This document shows positions 50,803-62,499 of a stretch of 64,000 nucleotides of DNA, piece after piece. Source of the DNA: Cristatella mucedo. Lineage: Eukaryota > Bryozoa > Phylactolaemata > Cristatellidae. The notes under the pieces were generated by a model. The model had not been told where the DNA came from. It searched no databases and saw nothing but the letters and a program-made list of their open reading frames with translations. The stretch is taken from the NCBI GenBank assembly GCA_009760855.2, contig WPIO01000008.1, forward strand, positions 12,538,001-12,602,000, read 5' to 3'. Positions within the stretch are counted from its first letter, which is position 1; every line of letters starts with the position of its first letter. Made by a program: the position numbers and the translations under genes.

Positions 50803-51344
50803 GCCGGGCAGGCCCCAACCCCCTCCCCCCCGAGTGCAGCAAGGCCACGGCACTCTCGCCAGGCGGCGCTTTCGATCTGCCTGGGCGTTGGCGCCACCGG
50901 CGCTGGGCACGGGCATCTGCGAGAGATCTGCCTCCAGTAGTAGTAGGTCTAGTTTAGCCACTGACCTCGCCAGCGGCGGTCAATGGCTCTCCTGTCGACG
51001 GCGGCGGCCGTGGCAGTGGCAGGTGCCGCTGCCACCGCTTATCGATTGATGAAAGCGATGCTCGAGAGTGCATCTTGCCTATGATACCTGAGCAACCTCC
51101 TGCCGACGTCATGCTCTCTGCAGGCCTGTAAAGTGCGCGCGAAGAAATTTAGCGAAAGCTAGCAGGAAGGAAAAGGGCAGTCGATCTAGCAGCCTGACAG
51201 TGGCAGACGAGCCTTGGGGGGGGGTGGGTGGGTTGGCAAGTATAGCCCACTCGCAACTGGCGATTAAAACTTGCCTGGCGCTGCACTGGAACCCACGCGC
51301 TGCCGAGCAGCGACTTGACTGGCACCTGACCACCGGCTCTCGAC

Positions 51345-51358
51345 GGGGGGGGGGGGGG
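51345..51358 (+). repeat. Poly-G run
   Basis: 14 G, in the region downstream of POMK. Further G runs lie at 51216-51224 and 52280-52292. Confidence 0.9.
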
Positions 51359-51424
51359 CAGAGGGCAAGTCTGCAGAGCTGCATCTTCCCTTGCTGCTAC
51401 TGACTGCATTGTAGTCGGCACCTC

Positions 51425-51665
51425 CGTGTGTGGCACCTCCTGTCCTTGCGATTCGTCCTTTGTGTGCTTATACCTGCCGACACTGTGCATGCTACCACTA
51501 ACCACATTTTACATGTGGACATTTCGCATGTCACCCCTAACCGTGTTATGCTTGTTGACATTGTGCACGCTTCCACTAATCATTCGATCATGCTGCCTTT
51601 ACCGCATATGTGAAGTGCCTGGAAAGAGATTCTAGGGGTGCTATACAAATTTATTATTACTGTTA
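51425..51665 (+). mobile_element. LINE family A 3' UTR copy
   Basis: Shows three diverged repeats of the TTGACATTGTGCACGCT / CCACTAACCAC unit, then the terminal GAAAGAGATTCTAGGGGTGC and an ATT tail. Confidence 0.75.
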
Positions 51666-51669
51666 TTAT

Positions 51670-52460
51670 CACTGTCTCGAGGCAGCACAAGTCGACTCAG
51701 GGCTCGTGGGAGTAAGATTCGCAAACATTATGGCCTGCGGGTGCTATGGCAGTGCTAGCGAGGCTTGAATTGGCGCTTGGTGCCGCCTGCCACGTTCGAC
51801 CGCTGCCAATCTGCTTGAAGGCGTTAGAATTCGACCCAGTTTGCTTGCAATTGACTCACCGCAGATTAGCTGAAAGCGTTTCTCTGCACTCGAAGCTCGA
51901 TGGCCGGCTGCACCTCGCACAGCCTCACAGGTCTGCGCACCTTGCACGCATGCGAGGGGGGCCATGTTTTCGTGCATTAAGCTTGGTGGAGTGGTGATGG
52001 CTCACGAGGAGCACGTCCACCGTCGGTTGTAACGAGCATCGAGGCATCGCACGCAGCACGTGCACCGAGAGCTCTACGGCTGAATAGAGCTTCCGGGGAA
52101 GCAGTAGCTCGACAGTTGCCTCCTCCACCGTCGCCCCTCTGGCTCCGGCTTCTGCTGAGAGTAGGCTTGCCTCGATGGCAACATTTGAACGTCCCCACAA
52201 CTAATTGACATATTGAGTCCTATGCCTGTTTTACTATCGCCAGTGATGGCCAGTACGGTGACCTAGCAGTACCCGGACTGGGGGGGGGGGGGTAAGGAAG
52301 GGCGTGGCTTTGATTCTGCCAGCAGTGATGCCCTTGTGTCACTTGAGTTGTGCAGATGCTCAGCTGCTGAGCAATGCCCCAACTGACATAAACAGCCCGT
52401 GGACATACACCGATTACGGGCATAATATTAATAATAGGAACAATGATCATAATCAGGCGT
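51670..52460. other. Stretch downstream of POMK, nothing recognised
   Basis: Overlapping frames of 70-90 codons on both strands lack family resemblance. Confidence 0.35.
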
Positions 52461-52464
52461 TTGT

Positions 52465-54003
52465 GTAGCGTCCTAAGAGAGCTATCACTCTTTCTAGGCA
52501 CTTTGCATATCCTAAACAGGAAGCATGTAACTTGCTTGCTGACATTCGATGAACTGGCCTGACTAATAAGTAGTTTGACTAGGTAAGCAGGAGCAAGAGA
52601 ATGAAGGGACCTAACCGTGAGGGACAAAGCCTTAAAGTCAATATTCTGTTTGATGGCGATCCATTGCAGGTAGGCGAGAAGTGTGGCAGCTGATGTGGCA
52701 GCTACGACGCTCGCGACAGACCAACCAGGCTGCAGAGTTGAGTACCAACTGTAAATGCTTTAGTGCATACGCCGGAAGACCTACGAGTCGATTACATTTT
52801 TTGCAAAGTGAATAATTACTAGTGCTATTTTTATTGTGGTTAGATCGACTCACAAGGGGTCCCTGCAGGTGAGAGAACGAGAGATTCAAGAGATTGTTTA
52901 GCAACTGCCATGAAAGGCTTGAATTCAAAGGCGAAGCCTGGGGGAGGGGTGGCAGGCTTGGATGTGATATACTTGGTATCCTCTAAGGCGGCCCAAATTT
53001 TGACAATTTTTTGTTAAGTGAAAGTATGCAGGCATGAGCAGATGGGGTCGACTACTAAGCGAAAAGTCACTTTGTAACGGGAAACCCAGATTCGTGAAGA
53101 TGTTACTTGAGATATGCTGGTCAAGCCCTTCTTGAGCGATAGATTTCCCTATTTCTGAGTAAGGCTAGGTTTACCCATAACTAGAAAAGTTGGTTTCGAA
53201 GTCATTCAATTTGAGAAAGCTTTTTGCTGTCCTAGTAGAAATGTCAAGTCATACATGCAGCGAGGTATTCTAGAGTTTAGCATGAGTGACGGTCAGTAGG
53301 GATAAAAGCACTCGAGCATTTGTGTGTCAGCGGCATACAAATGAAAGCATATATTGTTACTGGTGATTATATCGGCGAGACGCAGAGTCCAACACTGTGA
53401 ACAGCAGCTGACCAAGCACAAATAAGGTACCCTGTGTATGTGTGCTACATGCGCAACAATTAAAGCATAGATTGTGCCAGGCGGTTACATCTGCAAGAGG
53501 GACACTATACGTTGTGAAGAGCAGTGGACCGAGCACGGAGCCCTGTGGTACCCCATACTTGTGAGTTCGGCGGATGACTGTTGTCCACTGAATACATTGC
53601 TAGCTGAAGTCTTCCACTGAGATCGAGGATTACTATTGCAGTGCAGTGCCAGCGATACCAGGGCGGGAGGAGACGGCTTAAGTAGGATTTGATAATCAAT
53701 AGTACCAATTGCTCACGAAAGATTAAGCAAACAAGGAGAGAGACTACCCGAGCAGACACTCACGATGTCGCTGTGCATTCCCAGCAATGCTGACTGTATC
53801 GAATGATTCGCTCTAAATTTACTAACTGGAGCTTACGAGCTAGGCTTGAAAGTTGAATGTAAGAGTGTGACTTGTATATCACTAAACATTTTAAGTGTTT
53901 TGATTGCGACGGCACTTGTGAGATGAGGCAGAAGTTTTCCTGATCTAGTATTGTCTTGTTTATGAGTGGCCTGCTAACTATTAGGTTCACTCGATCGCCC
54001 AAA
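52465..54003 (-). mobile_element. Old LINE family A-related copy
   Basis: Minus-strand remains of the terminal region (CTCTTTCTAGGCACTTTGCA on plus), the CRERRSCHI block, and an RT with RSYLSRLLPPWYRWH-shifted and YGVPQGSVLGPLLFT-like pieces. Frameshifts are frequent. Confidence 0.7.
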
Positions 54004-54328
54004 GCCTTTGCCTCCTATGAATGGCATCGAACTTAAGGCCGGCCACGAAAATTTTTACAGGTATTTCGAAGTTAATCGACTTGCTCCTGCCAAGTAAGCA
54101 GGTCCCACAACCAACTTTAAAAGGAAAATAAATGTTAGCCATGCAAGAGCAGTGCAAGTTGTCTCCGTACTCTCACTTAACACTTGGCCGACCGCACGCA
54201 AAGCAAACTGAAGGTGCCCTAGGAATGCCCTTTAAACATGTCTACACAAATTACCCATTTATTACCATGAAAATATGATTCCTGTAAAAGTAATGATTAG
54301 TAATACTAATAATCATAAGAAAGATTGA

Positions 54329-54367
<39 letters not shown>

Positions 54368-54368
54368 C
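54329..54368. repeat. (CA)n(TA)n compound microsatellite
   Basis: About 8 CA then 12 TA units. Confidence 0.95.
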
Positions 54369-54639
54369 AGCATTCCGAGAGAACTAAATATCCCAACAGG
54401 TGCGTTTTAACTTGGTACAAGAGAATAAAACTAATGTATAGTAACACGCACGGTAGCACGTTTAGGCTGACATGCCAAAGCAAAACAGTGTCATGCTCGG
54501 GCCTGCATTCTAAAGCTAAAAGAAGCCACTCGGGGCCACCGGCAAGTAGGACGGTTGGTAAGCAACCAGCCTGAATCATGCACAATTGCAGTTGAGCAAG
54601 CAAACACCCAGGAACACAAAAAATAATAATTAATAATAA

Positions 54640-54792
54640 AGATTCATTTGTATAGCTCCCTAAGAGAGCTTAACCTCTATCCAGGTACTTCATATATGCC
54701 ACAGGGCTCGAGCCCACGACTTCGGTCATCAAATACATTCACGTTGACCTCGGTCATCAAAGGTGAGCATCTTGACCGCTGTGCCGAGCCTT
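54640..54792 (-). mobile_element. SINE1 copy with expanded head
   Basis: Directly next to the LINE tail at 54,796. On the minus strand it has a head with box B GTGGGCTCGAGCCC, ATATATGAAGTACCTGGATA, and the terminal stem-loop. Like the copy at 40,426 it carries an extra roughly 25-bp segment in the head. Confidence 0.75.
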
Positions 54793-54795
54793 CTT

Positions 54796-57540
54796 TTAAT
54801 AATAATAATAATAATAATGCACTTGATAAAGCGCCCTCAGAGAACTCAATCTCTTTCTAGGCGCTTTACATTTGCTGCAAAGGGAAATGCAATTGAATGG
54901 TAAGTAAAATCATGCTTGAAAAACAAACAAAATGAATAACATGGTTAGGGGTGACATGCACAAGGTCAGCATGCAAATGTGGTTAGTGGCAACATGCACA
55001 GTGTCAGCATGCGTAAGCACATCAAGGACGAATCACAGCGACCCACTAAATGCTGTCCTAAATAGGTGTGTTTTTTAAAAGTTCCTTTTAAATGAGGTCA
55101 GGTGAGGGGATGTTCTGATGCAGATCGGGAGGGAGTTCCAGGCTTCGGGAGCATACGAACTAAATGCACGGTCTCCACAGGATTTAAGGTTTGTATAAGG
55201 TATTTGTAGACTGTTGGATTCCGAAAAGCTGGTGGTACGATACTTGGCCTGATGGGGTAGTATATCTGAGAGATAGGCTGGAGCCAAAGGATGAAGGGAC
55301 CTGAAAGTGAGCAACAAAACCTTGAAGTCAATCCGTTGCTTGACTGGTAACCAGTGCAGGTCGGCGAGAAGTGGAGTAATGTGGCAACTGCGACGCTCAC
55401 GACAGACAAGCCTAGCTGCCGAGTTTTGCACCAGCTGCAATCGCCTGATCGCACATGCTGGTAGGCCAGAAAGCAGTGAGTTGCAGAAGTCGAGACGAGA
55501 TGTCACGAATGCATGGACCAACTTGGACGTGGTAGCCTTATCTAAACAAGCCCGAATTTTAGCAATGTTATGAAGCTGAAAATAGGCAGATTTGACTGTG
55601 GAGCTGATATGGTCGTCTAACGAGAGTTCGCTTTGGAATATGACAACTAGATTTCGAGCTGATTCAACTTGAGATATGCTGGCAGAGCCAATTTTGAGAG
55701 CCAGCCTTTCCAATTTGTGAATCACACTGGGTTTGCCCATTACTAGTAAGTTAGTTTTATCATCGTTTAGTTTGAGAAAATTTGCTGCCATCCATGTACG
55801 GCTGTCATCAATGCGTGCAGCAAGTGAGTTGAGAGAATTTGAGATGCTCGAAGGCTGGGAGGGATCAAAGCAAAGGTACAACTGAGTGTCATCCGCATAG
55901 AAGTGAAAGCTTAGATTGTGCTTGGCAATCACATCAGAAAGAGGGAGAGTATAAACCGTGAAAAGAACCAGACCTAGCACGAAGCCCTGAGGTACTCCAT
56001 ATTTCAGAGGTACTTCAGATGATCTTTGTCCATTCACGTCAATACTCTGGAGTCTCCCACTGAGATAGGACCTGAACCACTGCAGAGCAGTGCCAGTGAT
56101 GCCCAGGCGAGATGAGAGGCGCTCTAGAAGAACTTTGTGATCGGTGGTATCAAAAGCTGCCGAAAGATCGAGCAAAACAAGCAGAGACACTTTACCTATG
56201 TCTGCATTCCTAAGTAGGTCGTTGTATACCCTAAGCAATGCTGACTCTGTGGAGTGATTAGCTCTAAAGCCAGACTGGAACTTACTAGCAAGGTGTGAGG
56301 TTTCGATATATGAGTTCAGCTGATCTGCCACGACCCATTCCAGTGTCTTTGATAGGAATGGTAGAAGGGAGACTGGGCGGTAGTTGCTTAAGTTCTATTG
56401 GTCTAGTGTCGATTTCTTGAGAAGTGGCCTGACTACAGCTTTTTTGAAAGGTGCTGGGACATGACCTTAGGCTAATTACATATTAATGATGTTAGTTATG
56501 CATAGCAGCAGCAGATCAATGCAACGTAGGAGCAGGACAGTGGGAATAAAGTCCAGAGGACTTGTTGTCGTCTTTGATTGAGATACGAACTTTAGGACTA
56601 GATCACTAGTGACCTGCTTAAATGCAGACATTGAGGTGCAGCCAGCTACCGAGGAACAGCGTTCTAGTGGGGAGGTTGTCATCAAAGGGATAGATTCCCT
56701 GATCTTGTCTATCTTCTGCACAAAGAATCGAGAGAAGCGATCGGCTAGATCATCACAAGGATCATCAGGTAAGGAGCTAATCTGGGAATAGTTGAGGAGA
56801 TGGTTTATTGTCGACATCAGCATTTTTGGATTGTGCATCTGTGATTCAACAATGTTTCTATAGAAGCTAGACTTGGCCTATGCTAGGATGTAGTCTTCAT
56901 ATGCCTGTCGATTGACAGTTAGTCCGGATCTTTTGTATGCTTTTTCAAGCTTTCGCTTAGTAGACCTGGCTAGTTTAATGTCTGTGGTATACCATAGGCC
57001 ATCTGGGCGGGGCGCATAGTGCGCTTTGTCAGAGGTGCAAACTCGTCGAGCGTGTCAGCTAGTGTCGTGTTGTAGCTATCTACCAATGATGGCAGATCGG
57101 AGGGAGGACTGAGCAACAGAGGTGAAGCAGATATTCTCGCACGGACAGCATCGATGTCAAGGGTCTTGAGGTTTCGCGATTGACAGGTTATTTTAGAGGA
57201 GGATGTGGGCACACACTGTAGATTGAATGAGATATGCATGTGGTCAGATAAGCAGGATTTGGTAATAATTGGTGATGACAAAGTGCAGTTGTATGAGAAA
57301 ATCTGGTCGAGTGTGTGACCCTTGATGTGGGTAGGGCCATGCACATGAGCCACAAGAGACAATGAGTCAGTCAATGCACGAAATTCGGTGCTGAAAGCGT
57401 CAGATAAGATATCAAAGTGAACGTTGAAATCACCCATAACGAGGAAGAATCGATTGCTTGCACACAGAATCGAAATGAGATCGGAGAAATCTGAGATAAA
57501 GGAGGATTTAAGAAGTTCGTAGGGACGAAAGGGAAGCTGA
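54796..57540 (-). mobile_element. Longest LINE family A copy: endonuclease plus reverse transcriptase, inactivated
   Basis: L2/CR1-like non-LTR retrotransposon, about 2.7 kb. From 5' to 3' on the minus strand: the C-terminal half of an apurinic-type endonuclease (57437-56970: MGDFNVHF, HTLDQIF, LSDHMHISF), a linker, then RT with YRPVSLLPFLSKTLE, LLDLSAAFDTTDHKVLLERL, YGVPQGFVLGLVLFT, the catalytic FYADDTQLYL, and the family C-terminus (one frame, 56331-55075, 418 codons). The 3' UTR, terminal stem-loop and (ATT)n follow. At least three stops between 56,332 and 56,480 and the missing 5' end make it inactive. Confidence 0.9.
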
Positions 57541-57714
57541 CCGGATCAGATGCGTCTTTAGCTGATGTAGTTTGGTTGCGCAGTAGAGAGCCAGCCGATG
57601 CCTAACACCGACAGTTTATTCCCAGCACACGGAGCCCCAGAGCGCACGGCTTCCCTCAGCCCCTGCCCTCACACGACTCCCCTCCCCTGGTCGACTCCGA
57701 TGACTCATCGACCA

Positions 57715-57910
57715 CAACTGTGCACCGGCCAACCCTGATGGTGAATCCACCATCTGGCCACCAGCTGGTCCATGCCACATCAAAGGCGGATCACAGCAGT
57801 GCACTGGCCGACCCTGATGGTGAATCCACCATCTGGCCACCAGCTGGTTACTGGCCTCTGTCCATACCACATCACAGGCGGACCCCAGCTGTGCACCGGC
57901 CCCTCTCGGT
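57715..57910. repeat. Imperfect tandem repeat, unit about 80-90 bp
   Basis: Units contain CCCTGATGGTGAATCCACCA, TCTGGCCACCAGCTGGT, CACATCA(A/C)AGGCGGA. Two units are clear, with a partial third. Confidence 0.8.
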
Positions 57911-58814
57911 GGTGCTTCTAACAGCTCACCAGTAGCTTATCAGAGGAGCCTGCATACGATACATACATGCGAACTACAGCTGATACTTAAACGATGCACC
58001 GTCATTGCAGGTAGTGGCCGTGGCTAGAAGCGAGTACCGGACTTTCGGTTCGTGCGAGCTGAAGGCTCGGTCATCACCACTAAACCATAAGTCACCCATC
58101 GCAAAATTAAAATTTTCACACAAAGTCCATGAATAAATCACCACCTGGTTTCAGTCACGGCAGCGTTTTCTGCTAAGACGATAGGCAAAACGAACGTCTT
58201 TCACAGCCCCGGAGCCTACCTTCAAGCTCCCACCAGATAACTTAGCTTTCATCACACCAAATAGACGAGGACACTGCAGTTTGGCGCTCACCAGTGACGG
58301 CTGATTGGTCGACGGACCGTAGCTGCCTGCCGGCTCCTACCTAAGCTAGGGCAAAAGCTAATCGAGGGCAGGTCAGAGGACGACACTGCCTACCACCGGC
58401 CGTCGTCCGAGCCACAGATCTCAACGACACATGCTACAGCCATAGAAAGCATACCGTGCGCTGTTTAGTGACAAAAAATCTCAGGTGCAATCCAGCCCTC
58501 AGTGCCAGCGATACCAGATCGCTTGGAGAAAGCTGGTCGACCAGCAGCCAGCTGCTTGCAAAGACGAAAGCTTATGTAAAGCGGCTCGAACGCCGCTGCA
58601 TCTGCCGGGCAATGATAACAGAACATAGTGCGGTTTAACATCACGGTGAACTATGGTGAAAAATAGTAATTTCGGTGACAGCTTCATATTCAAATCGCAG
58701 GACACCGCAGTTTCCTGCTGCATCAGGAGACACAATAGACATTGCTGTGTCAGGCGTCGGAGGCACGATTAAGTTCCCTCACCAAATACTTCATAAGCAC
58801 CAAAAAAAGCAAAA
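57911..58814. other. Stretch without recognised features
   Basis: No conserved frame or repeat was identified. Confidence 0.35.
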
Positions 58815-59390
58815 ATAATAATTCTTCTGCATAGCACACTAAAAGAACTTAATCTCCATCTAAAAGCAGTTTAACTTACTGCTCGAGAATCAGTACAATG
58901 ACAAGCACTGTATGGAGTATGCAAAAGCAAACAAGAATCGTGCTTGGGCCATCATGCTAAAACAAGCATTAAGACACTCAAGCAACCTATCAGTAAAACC
59001 TCCGGCAAGTAACGTGCACTGAGTCGTGCACTGGTAAGCACGCAAAGAACGCAGAACCAAAAAAGTAAAGTAAAAGAAAATTTCCACTGGGGCAAAGCTG
59101 GAGAAGCTTACCAAAGCAGACGAGTCTTGAGCTAAGACTGATACAAGGTAGTGACTGTTGCAGGAAGTGATCTACAGACTTTCGGTGCCTACGAAGAGAA
59201 GGATCGATCGCCAAAAGATTTCAATCTAGCACGGAATAGGAAAGACTGATGGCGAGCTGTTGAGGAGTGGATGGTGTGAGAGCACTCTGGAGGAGCAAGG
59301 AGGTCGGGCAGGCATGTAACGCCGAGGGCTCGGCGGAGTGGGCTTAACCTGCTGCTTACCGAGAGGTGCAACATACTGCCGAATACGGTT
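58815..59390 (-). mobile_element. Diverged LINE 3' end
   Basis: The minus strand has ECSHTIHSSTARHQSFLFRA and RLKSFGDRSFSS, like the family A C-terminus, then a decayed 3' UTR. The plus-strand left end AATAATAATTCTTCTGCATA and GAACTTAATCTCCATCTA is the terminal stem-loop. Confidence 0.6.
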
Positions 59391-59910
59391 CGGTGCGCAA
59401 TAAGCAGGCCGCTACGGAATGAGTGTTCCTGGCGCTGACCTACTTGCCGTTACTAAAGGGGATCGTGAGTCCGGGGCGTGAATTGGAAAGAAACACAGAT
59501 TGGGGATTTTACTGAGCTTTATTCACAAGCGAACAATGTCGCTGCGCGTCTGGGTAAGTTTTATCTCCACACTCCTCACGCACTTTCAACAGCATAGGCA
59601 CTCTTGCGAGGGAAACACGTCTCCGCACTGAGGCTACCCGCGTCTCTAGTAGGGAACGACCAAAATAGATGGAGGAACCCGAACCAACGGAATATCTCAC
59701 ACGCCATCAACCACTTCTAGTTCGCATCGGCAGATCGCTATGTACGCACGCGAAACGCAAAGGAAACAGAAAATTCGAGCTCGGGTGCGATGCGACCTCA
59801 TTCGGCGGCGTCCACCGAATCCTCCTGGAGCTGTCCTGTCACGTCCCGTCAATCGCCGGCCAACAGCCCGCCCTCCTCCCTCGCTTCCTGAGAAGCGAGT
59901 CCGGCAACTA

Positions 59911-60155
<245 letters not shown>

Positions 60156-60236
60156 AACCAGGCCGCAGACAGAGCAGGAGCCGAACCAAAGACCCGAAGC
60201 GAGCGTCGCTCGACTCTTAAAAGACTAGCGGAGACA

Positions 60237-60285
60237 ATGGGGCAAGAACTTGGTCGTGTTGGGCCCGGCACCGTGGGCCATTACG
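60237..60285 (+). CDS. Possible first coding exon downstream of a CGG repeat
   Basis: An ATG in good context (GAGACAATGG) opens a 16-codon frame beginning MGQELGRVGPGTVGHY and ending at a consensus donor (TACG|GTAAGG) in phase 1. Met-Gly at the start would permit N-myristoylation. It sits about 80 bp after the 242-bp CGG tract, which would then be 5' UTR. No downstream exon was recognised to the window end, so this remains a suggestion. Confidence 0.25.
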
Positions 60286-60855
60286 GTAAGGAAGTAAAAC
60301 CGTCGCTCGGCCACCGGATGGATGGGCTACCGAGTCCAGCTTGAATGCTGAAAAGGTTGCTGACAATGTGGTTTTTTTTGGACAGAGTTATGGCCGAGGT
60401 TGACAGGCCAGCCAACATCAATAAGCCGCTCCCGGCGGACGGCAGACCGATTTTAAAGGCCGAATTGACACCGCTGGTCCCAGAGCTCCGAGTGGCTAGC
60501 TCTTAAGCTCTTGCTCTCTCATGCCATACTGGCGCTTCTCTCTGGCTCGCTGCTCCAGGACGAAGAAGTTCTTGCCCGCCGAACGGTTCTTGTTCGCGCG
60601 CTAAAATTAAGCTAAGGCCAGCGCGGCGCTACAGGCATGCTGGTGCAAGCAAGCGAAGTGACCTGTAATTTTTTAGACTGGGGATCCTTAAATCGAGTCG
60701 AGGTTTTGGATCCAGTGAAGCTCAGACAGAAGTGGTGCGATCAAGATTGCTCCGGTCCGAGAGTGTCCTCCCGCTTTAGGAAGGCCTGGCTCCGCTGACC
60801 CCCACCCCGCCCCGCCCCGACATAGCCTGATGTAATAAATAAATAATAAATACTA

Positions 60856-60917
60856 GCTGATTTAACAGCCTCTTTTTGTATAGCGACAGAAGAACCTTTA
60901 CGGCTATCACCACCGCT
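60856..60917 (-). mobile_element. SINE2 3' fragment
   Basis: CTGATTTAACAGCCTCTTTT, TGTATAGCGACAGAAGAACC, TTTACGGCTATCACCACCGC on plus, nearly identical to the tail of the copy at 14,277. Confidence 0.75.
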
Positions 60918-61114
60918 TCCGAATCTGGACCTGGGCGCAGAACGCCGAAGCCCAAGTGACCATCCTAGCCAAACGGAGAGAAACAAGTTTACGCCTACTC
61001 CGGATGGTCGCCTTGACTCTGCGACGCCCTCGAGTCTGCCGAGGTGCTATGTAGACGCGTATACGAAGTAGTTTTAATTTATTAATTCTAAAGCCAGGTG
61101 TATCCCTCACAGGA

Positions 61115-61235
61115 ATCGCGCGGGTCCTGCAGTGGGCGATCCTTTATTGCTCACTGTAAGCGTTGGTGACAGCCGTTAAGGCTTTTCTGCCGCTATGTAA
61201 ATGAGGCTGATAAATCGCTAACCTTTTTTAAATAA
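61115..61235 (+). mobile_element. SINE2, 5'-truncated
   Basis: CCTGCAGTGGGCGATCCTTT, GGTGACAGCCGTTAAGGC, GCTATGTAAATGAGGCTGAT then T-rich end. Confidence 0.7.
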
Positions 61236-61292
61236 TTATACTGTTCTCATGGCTTCATGCGGTCCCATGCTCGAGTAACAACGGAACGCTCT

Positions 61293-61434
61293 AGCCGAGC
61301 TGGTTTGGTCCAGCGGTTAAGGTGCTCGCCCCCGACCGCGGTCTGGCTAAGGTCGCGGGCTCGAGCCCGGAGGCATATGTGAAGCGCCTGAACAGCGATT
61401 AAGTTCTCTTGGGGCGCTATACAAATGAATTATA
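61293..61434 (+). mobile_element. SINE1, best-preserved copy
   Basis: AGCCGAGCTGGTTTGGTCCA, box A TGGTCCAGCGGTTAAGG, box B GCGGGCTCGAGCCCG, then GAAGCGCCTGAACAGCGATT, AAGTTCTCTTGGGGCGCTAT and ACAAATGAATTATAT. The head resembles Leu/Ser-type tRNA D-arms. Confidence 0.85.
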
Positions 61435-61544
61435 TCCTCAAGCCGCTGCTGTAATTAACACCCATCGATTGCCGCCGTTTGGCAGCCATCGCGGCCTATT
61501 TTAAAAAGTTGAATTTTTTTGCAACCCCCTTTCGGCAAGGTCAA

Positions 61545-61660
61545 GTCACGTGCATATCGAAATCCGCTTAGGCTTTGAGCTCGCTGTAGAAAGCTCTCCT
61601 GCGCTAAACCCACTTAGTATATGTGGCTTTGCGGATATCCATTACGTTACATTACCCCTA
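61545..61660 (+). mobile_element. LINE family B terminal fragment
   Basis: CCGCTTAGGCTTTGAGCTCG, GAAAGCTCTCCTGCGCTAAA, TTTGCGGATATCCATTACGT, ending TTACATTAC, as in the copies ending at 15,680 and 27,940. Confidence 0.65.
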
Positions 61661-62235
61661 AGAGATGCGACATCATCACCTTCTTAGCATCCGTGTCAAG
61701 GCCGGCGGCCCTCTCGCGAGACAGAGACTTTAGTCCAAAGTGCGCCGTCCGGCAGCTCCCTCGGCGTCCGTGTGCAGCCGGCCCGCTGAACCGAACGTAC
61801 TGGCGCGGACGTGTCAGTAGGTGGGTTTTTTGCCGTCGTGCCGTGTTTCGCGAACCGAGTGACGCCGGCGATAGTACTAAAAACTCAGAGCCCAACTCAG
61901 TTCAATTGCTTAGGCACAGCCGCGCGCTGCTTCGATGACCCAGGCTTTCGTGCAGCAGCCACGGCCAGAGATTGACGCATCAACCTTTCGCAGCCGCAGC
62001 AATTCAGGGTGCCGCGACTAATGAATGCCAGATATAAGCTGGCAGATTTAGCACGCCGCCGTCTTGCTGGCTCGTCTCTCTCTCTCTCTTGGAAGTCTGC
62101 GCTCGTGACGCCGCCGCGCAGCAGCCTGCATTCGCGGCCCCGCAGCGTCCGCGCGATCGGAGGTCGCGATGCGAGCCACGTGCGCGGCGGCAGCGGATTT
62201 CGCTGAGCGTTTCGTCGCCACCAGCTGCAGCGTCA

Positions 62236-62492
62236 ATAATAATAATAATAATAATATTGCACTTGATAAAGCGCACCCAGAGAACTTAATCTCTTTCTAG
62301 GCGCTTTACATTTGCTGCAAAGTGATACGCAATAGAATAGTAAGTAAAATCATGCTTGAAAAACAAACAAAATGAATAATATGGTTAGGGGTGACATGCA
62401 CAGGGTCAGCATGCAAATGTGGTTAGTGGCAGCATGCACAGTGTCAGCACGCATAAGCACAACAAAGACGAATCACAGGGACCCACTAAAAG
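62236..62492 (-). mobile_element. LINE family A, very short 3'-end copy
   Basis: (TAA)n, terminal hairpin and 3' UTR only, ending abruptly at CACAGGGACCCACTAAAA. High similarity to sister copies suggests a younger insertion. Confidence 0.85.
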
Positions 62493-62499
62493 CGTCGAA

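Noticed and set aside
49828-50961. 377-codon minus-strand frame
   Set aside because: It is the shadow of POMK exon 2 on the opposite strand. GC-rich codons keep the antisense frame open.
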